Shown here: piece by piece, positions 1 through 5,993 of the stretch | How positions within the stretch are numbered: position 1 is the first letter of the stretch | Layout of the letters: each line of letters starts with the position of its first letter | From: Terriglobus albidus | Lineage (GTDB): Bacteria; Acidobacteriota; Terriglobia; Terriglobales; Acidobacteriaceae | Length of the DNA stretch: 64,000 nucleotides | Direction: 5' to 3' | Assembly: GCF_025685425.1 (NCBI RefSeq) | Contig: NZ_JAGTAS010000057.1 | Coordinates: 434,001 to 498,000, forward strand | Translations under genes and position numbers: made by a program | Notes under the pieces: model-generated | Databases searched by the model: none | What the model saw: the letters and a program-made list of their open reading frames with translations, nothing else | What the model was told of the DNA's origin: nothing

Positions 1-151
1 TGGTTACTACCAAGTACGCGTCTATACTTCGCGGGTCTCTCATCACAAAGGTGAGCCGGCACCCGATATCAAACTCCAACTCAAGTCCAGCCATCACAGC
101 CGCAACTACCTGTTCAACACGTAGAAGGTCGGGATTCTTTACGTCATCCAT
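1..151 (-). CDS. Small phage-type protein, cut by the window edge
   Basis: An open frame on the minus strand starts at an ATG at 151 and runs without a stop to the left edge, giving about 50 codons. Its start overlaps the last codons of the HNH nuclease gene, the same coupling seen along the rest of this operon. The visible protein begins MDDVKNPDLL and is mixed acidic and hydrophobic, with no domain I recognise. Its function is unknown; position alone suggests an element-encoded accessory or early protein. Confidence 0.45.
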   Translation of the reverse strand, partial: MDDVKNPDLLRVEQVVAAVMAGLELEFDIGCRLTFVMRDPRSIDAYLVVT

Positions 152-596
152 TCGCCACCTCCATCGCATCTGCCTTTGTGGCAGCCAGCCATCGAACCTC
201 ACGCCAGAAAATGACGTATATGCCACGGATGTTCTCCATCAGTATTCGCCTCTGCTCTACGGCCTCATGGCATTTCCAGCAGAAGAGGATCAGATTGAAG
301 AGTCGGTCATTGCGGTCTGCTCCGCCCATGCCGCGGCGGTAGATATGGTGGACCTCTGCCGGCTTCTGAGTGACCACACCGTTACGCTTCAGGGCGTGCA
401 ACTGTACTTCCTTGCCACAGGCCCGGCACTTACCGCCGTCACGGTTCCATACCCGCAGACGCTGTGCTTCATAGGCTGCACCTTCGAGTACGAGTCGGTA
501 GCCGCCCGGCGCCGTGACGTCTTCGATACGGTTCTCGATCGACTCGATCACCTGGTGCGGCTCCGCCATTTTTGGCCTACGCGGGAAGAACCTCAT
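144..596 (-). CDS. HNH endonuclease
   Basis: A 150-residue protein with a classical HNH nuclease layout. A CRACGKEV zinc-binding pair sits at about residues 57-64, EVHHIYRRG supplies the catalytic histidine region at about 81-89, and a second pair CWKCH follows at about 106-110. Such proteins are metal-dependent DNA endonucleases, frequent in phages, where they act in homing or packaging or as defence nucleases. It overlaps the upstream acetyltransferase gene by 4 bp, so it is probably translationally coupled in the leftward element operon. The family call is strong; the specific role is not known. Confidence 0.85.
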   Translation of the reverse strand: MRFFPRRPKMAEPHQVIESIENRIEDVTAPGGYRLVLEGAAYEAQRLRVWNRDGGKCRACGKEVQLHALKRNGVVTQKPAEVHHIYRRGMGGADRNDRLFNLILFCWKCHEAVEQRRILMENIRGIYVIFWREVRWLAATKADAMEVANG

Positions 597-1006
597 GCCG
601 GCACCTCCATCTCGTACATGACGGCGACCTGCTTCATGCCCAGCGCTTCATGGGTCAATTTTGAAACGTCATTGCAAAGGGCTACTCCGGCTCCAATTTT
701 CTTGAATCCCATAGCTTTGCAGCCAACCACGACGGCACCATGAAGGACCTTGTAAATGCCCTGCTTGCGGTAGTCAGGATGCACCCAGGCAAGAGTGATG
801 TAGCCGAGCAACTCATCCGCCCACCAGCGGACAACGGCGAGACCGATCACAGCATTGCCTTCATAGCAAACAAAGGCACTGTCACTCTCGTCGATCAGAA
901 CCGGAGGCCTTCCTGTCGAGGCGACTATCTCACGCACGGCATTTTCCGCAGCACGCATGACAACCGTCGAAGCTCCAATAATCTGAAGATGGGTGTACGC
1001 TCTCAC
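593..1006 (-). CDS. GNAT-family N-acetyltransferase
   Basis: A 137-residue protein with the GNAT core. A strand-rich N-terminal half is followed by WVHPDYRKQGIYKVLH at about residues 74-89, which matches the acetyl-CoA pyrophosphate-binding motif A (consensus RxxGxG/A, here RKQGIY). A C-terminal segment on a conserved glycine-methionine turn (EALGMKQV) follows. It transfers an acetyl group from acetyl-CoA to an unknown amine. It overlaps the zinc-ribbon gene upstream and the HNH gene downstream by 4 bp each, so it belongs to the element's early operon. The substrate cannot be inferred. Confidence 0.8.
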   Translation of the reverse strand: MRAYTHLQIIGASTVVMRAAENAVREIVASTGRPPVLIDESDSAFVCYEGNAVIGLAVVRWWADELLGYITLAWVHPDYRKQGIYKVLHGAVVVGCKAMGFKKIGAGVALCNDVSKLTHEALGMKQVAVMYEMEVPA

Positions 1007-1272
1007 GCTTTGCCTCCGAATGTCCCAGCATGGGCGCCATCAGCGAGGTAAGCATTCTCTTCCAGCCACTTCACCGAATCCGAGTAGGACTCTGCTCCGC
1101 TGTCGACGTTGTCGCCGAGGATGCCGGCCTTCGTCAGCTTTGGCAGTGCTGCCTTGCACTTCGTGCAGAAGGCTTCACGCCGCGCTTTCGGCTTACCGCA
1201 GATGCAGCGCTGGGAACGAAGGCCGCCCACATAGATTTCACGAAGCTGAGTTTTGGCGATCTTCTTAGCCAT
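1003..1272 (-). CDS. Small zinc-ribbon-like protein
   Basis: I place the start at the internal ATG at 1272, which gives 89 residues beginning MAKKIAKTQL; the frame is open further upstream but that would overlap the HD gene much more. Two cysteine pairs (CICGKPK and FCTKCK) form a probable zinc ribbon at about residues 23-40, followed by an acidic tail. Small zinc-ribbon proteins are common in phage early regions and may bind nucleic acid. I do not recognise the family. It overlaps its upstream neighbour by 8 bp and its downstream neighbour by 4 bp. Confidence 0.6.
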   Translation of the reverse strand: MAKKIAKTQLREIYVGGLRSQRCICGKPKARREAFCTKCKAALPKLTKAGILGDNVDSGAESYSDSVKWLEENAYLADGAHAGTFGGKA

Positions 1273-1879
1273 GAAGCGCCTCCTGCAGGCTGGCCCTCGA
1301 TGCGGAGTGGTAGAGCCGGAAGTGCCGGGCAAGGTATTCCTGCTCTGCTTGCTCCCGCGACCAGATCTCAATGGGTGCGCCGAGCTCGAGAGCTATGCGG
1401 CCGTCTGAGCAATCCAGCGGATTGATGCCGAAGATGTCCCGCTGCTCATTGACGCGCATGGCTTTGTCGATCGTGTCGACCACTCGGCTCTTCGGGAAAG
1501 CATGACCGAAGCGGTGAGCAAAGATGGTGCCGACGTGGTCCTCGATCATCCGGTACATCTCGAAGGCTTCTGTACGCTTCTGTGGTCCGACGATGTCACC
1601 CAGGATGGCTTCGGTGTCGTCGTGGTGCAGGAATTCGTAAGCCATGGAGAATTCGCCGAGGCTGGCCAGATAGTCAGCACCGAGGCAGACATGCTGAGCG
1701 ACCACGTACCGGCTGGCTCCGCCGTAACGGGCGATGTTGGACAGGTGGTAGGCGATGTCCTCCACCAGAATGTCGTTCGGATCCGGATCAAAGGCATTGA
1801 TCAGGATGCCGCTACGCATGCGCATCATCGCTGCCGGCAGGGACGCCACGATTTGGCCAACGGTTCGGGTGGTGTTCAT
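1265..1879 (-). CDS. HD-domain phosphohydrolase (YfbR-like)
   Basis: A 204-residue protein resembling YfbR-type HD hydrolases that are common in phages. VVAQHVCLGADYL at about residue 59 carries the first histidine, and EFLHHDDTEAILGD at about 82-95 carries the HD doublet and downstream acidic metal ligand. Family members dephosphorylate nucleotides such as dNMPs, or act as related metal-dependent phosphohydrolases. The setting in a phage-like early operon fits a nucleotide-pool role. It overlaps the small membrane-protein gene upstream by 4 bp. Confidence 0.75.
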   Translation of the reverse strand: MNTTRTVGQIVASLPAAMMRMRSGILINAFDPDPNDILVEDIAYHLSNIARYGGASRYVVAQHVCLGADYLASLGEFSMAYEFLHHDDTEAILGDIVGPQKRTEAFEMYRMIEDHVGTIFAHRFGHAFPKSRVVDTIDKAMRVNEQRDIFGINPLDCSDGRIALELGAPIEIWSREQAEQEYLARHFRLYHSASRASLQEALHG

Positions 1880-2085
1880 TTGCCGAAGGTCTCCGTAACC
1901 AGCCAGATACCGAGGGTGACCATGACGGCGCAGGCGAGGCCTACGAGCATGCCAGCTATCGCAAGAGCGGCGTCAACAATGACATGGTGGCGATCACGGA
2001 AGGTTGGTGTACGGCGGTAGGCTGGTTCCCACGACGGGGTACCCAGGATCTTCCGGGCAGGCAGATGAGAAAAAGAGCTACGCAT
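1876..2085 (-). CDS. Small membrane protein
   Basis: I choose the ATG at 2085, which overlaps the end of the regulator gene by 8 bp; this gives 69 residues. The N-terminal half is basic and polar, and the C-terminal half is one hydrophobic segment (about residues 40-61, VIVDAALAIAGMLVGLACAV), so a single-pass inner-membrane protein is expected. No family is recognised. Its place between the regulator and the HD gene, with overlaps on both sides, supports it being real. Confidence 0.45.
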   Translation of the reverse strand: MRSSFSHLPARKILGTPSWEPAYRRTPTFRDRHHVIVDAALAIAGMLVGLACAVMVTLGIWLVTETFGK

Positions 2086-2632
2086 TGGCGGAGGCCCCTG
2101 CAGTGATTTGTGGTGCTGGGGGAGGTACTTCGACGGAACGCGTCTGGCCACGGAGGCCTGTGGTGCCGTCGTAGATGTCTTCGAAGGTCAACGGGCCGTC
2201 TGGAAGCTGGTGCTGTCTTGAGAGCTCTACCATTTTGGTGGCGAAGGCCATACTTGGCGGCTTGGGACGGTCCGCGTTGCTGTTTGTCCATGAATGGACA
2301 ACGTACCGAGTAGTCCCGATTTGGCGGGCGAGACTGCTGTGTCCCACCTTCTTTACCCACCGGACGAAGCGATCGCGGCTCGGAGTCGTGCCGGGATGAA
2401 CCTTAGGACCTTCCGGGTTTATACGGAAGGAACGGCGGGCACCGTGCCGACGCTGGATGTACCCCTTACCTGTGAGCCGATTCACCAAGCTTTGGACGAA
2501 AGCCTTGCCCACGTCCATCGACTCAGCAATCTCCTCATACGTCGGCATGAAGCCATAGGAAGCCTGATACGAGGAGGCGACCCGGAGGAGTTCTTCTTCT
2601 CTCTTAGTCAATGGCTTGATGTGGGTATACAT
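2078..2632 (-). CDS. LexA-like winged-helix regulator without peptidase domain
   Basis: Residues 8-72 match the LexA DNA-binding fold: LTKREEELLRV opens the domain, MPTYEEIAESM and GKAFVQSLVNRL form the helix-turn-helix, and GYIQRRHGARRSFRI is the wing. The rest of the 184 residues lack the S24 autoprotease Ser/Lys dyad. They instead contain a second possible helix-turn-helix (HSSLARQIGTTRYVVHSW, about 97-114). It heads the leftward element operon, divergent from excisionase/integrase, so it is probably the element's repressor or early regulator. No convincing Shine-Dalgarno precedes the ATG, so leaderless translation is possible. Confidence 0.65.
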   Translation of the reverse strand: MYTHIKPLTKREEELLRVASSYQASYGFMPTYEEIAESMDVGKAFVQSLVNRLTGKGYIQRRHGARRSFRINPEGPKVHPGTTPSRDRFVRWVKKVGHSSLARQIGTTRYVVHSWTNSNADRPKPPSMAFATKMVELSRQHQLPDGPLTFEDIYDGTTGLRGQTRSVEVPPPAPQITAGASANA

Positions 2633-2731
2633 AAGTAGGTGACTGCAACCTTAGGCGAGGAATGGTTGCCTGTCAACAAGAAATTTTCTTTTGTAATTTC
2701 AAAAGATTTTCGCTATATACCTATGTATACC
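2624..2731. promoter_or_regulatory. Divergent control region of the element
   Basis: The stretch between the regulator start and the excisionase start is AT-rich and carries the ten-base string TATGTATACC twice in opposite orientation. One copy is on the minus strand over the regulator's first codons (2624-2633). The other is on the plus strand just before the excisionase start (2722-2731). Paired copies facing both genes are what a common operator would look like, but this is inferred from only two copies. Confidence 0.3.
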
Positions 2732-2732
2732 G

Positions 2733-2966
2733 ATGTGGGGGTACATGCCGGTGCCGCGCTACCTTACAACCGATGAAACCGCAGAGCTTCTCCGCACACC
2801 AAAGGGCACGCTGGCCCAGTGGCGATATCGCGGGGTCGGGCCAAAATATTCCAAAACGGAGGGCAAGGTGCTTTATTCTGAAGACCATGTACATAAGTAC
2901 ATGCGCGATCGTGAACACGTCCCTTCCGCACGAGCGAACGTGGAGGCAAGACTTGTCCATCTTTGA
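2733..2966 (+). CDS. Excisionase-like helix-turn-helix protein
   Basis: A 77-residue protein whose core (YLTTDETAELLRTPKGTLAQ, about residues 10-29) is the MerR-type winged helix-turn-helix found in excisionases and other small DNA-binding proteins (HTH_17 type). Its gene overlaps the integrase start by 14 bp and shares its strand, the usual arrangement of a recombination directionality factor with its integrase. An in-frame ATG at 2745 is an equally possible start. It would bind next to the att site and favour excision. Confidence 0.65.
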   Translation: MWGYMPVPRYLTTDETAELLRTPKGTLAQWRYRGVGPKYSKTEGKVLYSEDHVHKYMRDREHVPSARANVEARLVHL

Positions 2967-4032
2967 TCGCAATGGAATCAAGTGGTACGACTTTACGATC
3001 CGGAAACGCCGGTATCGTGGGTCGACACGTCTACGCAATCAGAAAAAAGCGGAGCTCTTTGAAGACCAACTAAAAACGAAGATCCTGGAACGGCAACTGC
3101 CGGTCCATTTCCGCAAAATCCCTCTGCTTCGGGAGTTCATTGAGCAGGAGTTCCGGAGCTATATCGAAACCTACGAGTCGAAGGCAACCAGGAATTACTA
3201 CAAAGGCGGCGTAACCATGCTGCTGGAGACCGACATTGCCGGCATGCGGATCGATGAGATCGATGCAGACATTGTCAGTGAGACTTCCTTCCCCGCAGGT
3301 CCATCTAACGCCAACAAAGCAATCCGGACTCTCAGTGTCATCCTCGGCCGAGCGAAGAAGAAAAAATATCTTCTCGCCCAGCCAGACCTGGTAAAGAAGG
3401 TGGAGAACGAGCGAACCGGCACGTTCAATCCCTTAGAAGAAGCTGCCTTGTTGCATCATGCCAATCAACCACTGACGGATGTGGCTCTTGTCGTTTTCGA
3501 TATGGGCTTCAGGCCCGGCGAAGTGATGCGGATCAGCCTGGAACGTGGCGACGTTGACATGTTCAGGAAGGCTATTTTCCGGCGCCGAGGTAAAGTCAGG
3601 AAATCCGACACTTGGGTCCCTATGACAGATCGCGTATTCGAAGCGATTGCGAAGCGACTGGCATCTCTACCGAAGAATGCTAAGTGGCTTTTTCCAAGCA
3701 GCGGTAAGAACGGACGGGTTAGTCAATCCGGCCACCTCACCACCATCGATAAGCAGTTCAACCGTGCGAAAAAGGATGCTAACCTGCCCGAGCACCTTGT
3801 TCTGTATAGCGCCCGCCATACCTCACTGACCAACGTCATGGAGGAAACAGGGAATCCTAAGATCGTTCAACAACTGGGTGGCCATCATCGCGGAACCACG
3901 ACGATGAAGTACATCCACCCGGATGCAGTTGCAGCCCGGGATGCCATCAATAAGATAAACCGAGACCGTGCCGAAGTCGTAGCCGAGGCTTCACGCCACA
4001 ATTTACGCCACAGTACACCTCTCGTTCAGTAG
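2953..4032 (+). CDS. int: Tyrosine-family site-specific integrase
   Basis: I place the start at the TTG at 2953, because a strong GGAGG lies six bases upstream and the protein then begins SIFDRNGIKWYDFTIRKRRY, the typical opening of phage integrases of this class; an open frame further upstream looks non-coding. The 359-residue protein has an Arm/SAM-like N-terminal half. Its catalytic domain has R187 (GFRPGE), R288 (YSARHTS), H311 (GGHH) and nucleophile Y320 (MKYIHPD). The first histidine of the usual HxxR is a tyrosine, as in some phage integrases. It probably recombines at the tRNA-Arg site 64 bp downstream. Confidence 0.9.
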   Translation: MSIFDRNGIKWYDFTIRKRRYRGSTRLRNQKKAELFEDQLKTKILERQLPVHFRKIPLLREFIEQEFRSYIETYESKATRNYYKGGVTMLLETDIAGMRIDEIDADIVSETSFPAGPSNANKAIRTLSVILGRAKKKKYLLAQPDLVKKVENERTGTFNPLEEAALLHHANQPLTDVALVVFDMGFRPGEVMRISLERGDVDMFRKAIFRRRGKVRKSDTWVPMTDRVFEAIAKRLASLPKNAKWLFPSSGKNGRVSQSGHLTTIDKQFNRAKKDANLPEHLVLYSARHTSLTNVMEETGNPKIVQQLGGHHRGTTTMKYIHPDAVAARDAINKINRDRAEVVAEASRHNLRHSTPLVQ

Positions 4033-4095
4033 GAACGGATATTACAAGTGCTTGAAAGAAAAGGGTCTTCAATGGTGCACATTCTCCCACGCTCG

Positions 4096-4145
4096 AATGA
4101 CTACGAATCATTAGGTCGGAGGTTCGACTCCTTCCGGGCGCACCA
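4096..4145 (+). other. tRNA-Arg(ACG) 3' fragment, attachment site
   Basis: The sequence contains the anticodon arm (AATGA / CTACGAA / TCATT, anticodon ACG), a five-base variable loop, the T arm (GGAGG / TTCGACT / CCTTC), the 3' acceptor strand CGGGCGC, discriminator A and encoded CCA. Nothing upstream resembles a D arm or the complementary 5' acceptor strand GCGCCCG, so this is not a functional gene. A tRNA 3' half starting at the anticodon arm next to an integrase is the standard form of an att site. The crossover region is probably the anticodon arm. Confidence 0.85.
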
Positions 4146-4156
4146 TCAAGATTCGA

Positions 4157-4182
4157 AAACGGACACCGATCGGTGTCCGTTT
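4157..4182 (+). terminator. Terminator of the original tRNA-Arg locus
   Basis: A perfect 13-bp inverted repeat with no loop bases (AAACGGACACCGA and its complement) begins 11 bases after the CCA of the tRNA fragment. It most likely terminated the tRNA gene before integration. Confidence 0.6.
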
Positions 4183-4217
4183 CGCTTTGTGGCAAAGCCG
4201 GCATCTAACCAGAACGG

Positions 4218-5891
4218 ATGATTAACGACCTTTGGTATAAGAACGCCATTGTCTACTGCCTTTCAGTCGAGAGCTTCCTGGACGGCAATGGTGATGGCAT
4301 CGGCGACTTTCGCGGCCTGATTCAATGTCTGGATTACCTGCAGGGGTTGGGTGTTACCGCCATCTGGCTGATGCCCTTTCAGAGCTCTCCGCAGAAAGAC
4401 GACGGCTACGACATCACGGACTATTACAGCGTAGATCCGCGTTATGGAACGCTGGGCGACTTCGTGGAGTTTGCCCATGGCTGCGCACAGCGTGGCATGC
4501 GAGTGATGATCGACTTAGTCGTCAACCACACCTCCAACCAGCATCCGTGGTTCAAAGCTGCGCGCAGCGCCCCCGACTCTCCTTATCGCGACTGGTACAT
4601 CTGGTCGAAGAAGAAGCCGAAAAATGCCAATAGCGGCATGGTCTTTCCTGGCGTGCAACAGACAACGTGGACTTACGATGAAATGGCCGAAGAGTTTTAT
4701 TTTCATCGCTTCTATGACTTTCAGCCGGATCTGAACACCGCAAATCCAGCGGTGCAGGCCGAGATTCTGAAGATCATGGGCTTCTGGATCCAACTGGGCG
4801 TCTCCGGCTTCCGCATGGACGCCGTTCCCTTCGTCATTGCGACCAAAGGCTCCGATGTAACCCGTCCGGTAGAGCAGTACGATATGCTGCGCAACTTTGC
4901 CGCATTTCTTAGCTGGCGCAAGGGAGACGCCATCATTCTGGCCGAAGCGAACGTACTGCCCTCGGCGGATATGCAGTACTTTGGTGAGGCCGGTGAGCGT
5001 CTGTCGATGATGTTCAACTTCAACGTCAACCAGCATCTCTTCTACTCGCTGGCAACGGCAGACGTACGCCCGCTGCAGAGATCCCTGATGCAGACAAAGG
5101 CTCGTCCGGCAACAGCGCAGTGGGCCACGTTTCTGCGCAACCACGATGAACTCGATCTCGGCCGCCTGACCGAGGCTCAGCGACGGAAGGTCTTCCAGGC
5201 CTTTGGCCCTGAAAAAGAGATGCAACTCTACGGCCGCGGCATTCGCAGGCGTCTGGCGCCGATGCTGCATGGAGATCGAAGACGCCTGGAACACGCCTAT
5301 TCCCTGCTCTTTTCCCTGCCTGGAACCCCGGTGCTGCGTTATGGCGATGAGATCGGCATGGGAGACAACCTGGATCTACCGGAGCGCTATAGCACCCGCA
5401 CCGCCATGCAATGGACCAACGATCATCATGGCGGCTTTACGCAGGCCCCGCGATCGAAGATACATACCATTCGAAACGGCGCATACGGCTATCAACATGT
5501 GAATGTCTCCGAGCAACGACGCGATCCGAACTCGCTGATGGATTGGATGGAACGCATGATCCGTGTGCGCAAAGAGACCCCCGAGATCGGTTGGGGCGAC
5601 TTTCGGATCATCGAGACCGGGTGTAACGAAGTTCTCGCCATCCGTTACGACTGGCGCGGCAATCACACCCTCGTGCTGCACAACTTCAGCGCCGATCCTA
5701 TTGACCTGCGTTTAGCTCCACACACCATCGGCGATGGAGCGGAAACAGGCGCTCCCCTGATCAATATCCTGTCGAAAGAGCACAGCTTCCTCGAAGAGGA
5801 AGAAGATGGACGCTACTCCATCCAGATGGAGCCATACGGCTATCGCTGGTTCCGCGTGGGCGGATGGGCTGTTTCGACGGACGTCTACTGA
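4218..5891 (+). CDS. GH13 trehalose synthase-like enzyme (TreS type)
   Basis: A 557-residue cytoplasmic GH13 alpha-amylase-family enzyme. The opening LWYKNAIVYCLSVESFLD and the following SFLDGNGDGIGDFRG, together with the length, match maltose alpha-D-glucosyltransferase (trehalose synthase), which interconverts maltose and trehalose. Catalytic residues in order are nucleophile D201 (GFRMDAVPF), acid/base E243 (ILAEAN) and stabiliser D310 (RNHDELDL). A beta-sandwich domain closes the protein. No maltokinase fusion is present. A convergent glycogen-debranching gene follows, so alpha-glucan and trehalose turnover is the likely context. Related GH13 alpha-glucosidases cannot be fully excluded. 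Confidence 0.82.
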   Translation: MINDLWYKNAIVYCLSVESFLDGNGDGIGDFRGLIQCLDYLQGLGVTAIWLMPFQSSPQKDDGYDITDYYSVDPRYGTLGDFVEFAHGCAQRGMRVMIDLVVNHTSNQHPWFKAARSAPDSPYRDWYIWSKKKPKNANSGMVFPGVQQTTWTYDEMAEEFYFHRFYDFQPDLNTANPAVQAEILKIMGFWIQLGVSGFRMDAVPFVIATKGSDVTRPVEQYDMLRNFAAFLSWRKGDAIILAEANVLPSADMQYFGEAGERLSMMFNFNVNQHLFYSLATADVRPLQRSLMQTKARPATAQWATFLRNHDELDLGRLTEAQRRKVFQAFGPEKEMQLYGRGIRRRLAPMLHGDRRRLEHAYSLLFSLPGTPVLRYGDEIGMGDNLDLPERYSTRTAMQWTNDHHGGFTQAPRSKIHTIRNGAYGYQHVNVSEQRRDPNSLMDWMERMIRVRKETPEIGWGDFRIIETGCNEVLAIRYDWRGNHTLVLHNFSADPIDLRLAPHTIGDGAETGAPLINILSKEHSFLEEEEDGRYSIQMEPYGYRWFRVGGWAVSTDVY

Positions 5892-5993
5892 AGATGGCCC
5901 AGCGCCTACCGAGCACCACTTCTTCGCGGCCGCGAGATCGAAGCGAAGCAGATTCTGATCGGCGGTGATCAGGAAGCTTTGTGCCGAAGTATG

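Larger units (their letters stand above)
1..4145. mobile_element. Right end of a tRNA-Arg-integrated phage-like element
   Basis: The segment has the architecture of an integrated temperate phage or phage-derived island. A leftward operon of small genes with 4-bp overlaps is headed by a LexA-like regulator. Divergent to it are an excisionase-like gene and a tyrosine integrase, and the integrase lies directly beside a truncated 3' end of tRNA-Arg. Integrases of this type commonly recombine within a tRNA and leave a duplicated 3' segment at the far end. The intact tRNA and the other element end should lie left of the window. No structural phage gene is visible here, so an active prophage cannot be told from a remnant. 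Confidence 0.75.

Noticed and set aside
51..743. 230-codon open frame on the plus strand
   Set aside because: It lies antisense to the HNH and acetyltransferase genes, whose proteins have clear motifs, and its own product is low in recognisable features.
2662..2952. 97-codon N-terminal extension of the integrase
   Set aside because: It overlaps the promoter region and the whole excisionase gene and is not homologous to integrases; the TTG at 2953 has an ideal Shine-Dalgarno.
4081..4145. Complete tRNA-Arg gene
   Set aside because: There is no D arm and no 5' acceptor strand complementary to CGGGCGC upstream of the anticodon arm, so only the 3' part exists.
4515..5294. 259-codon open frame antisense to the TreS-like gene
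   Set aside because: The sense strand encodes all GH13 catalytic residues; the antisense product shows no domain.
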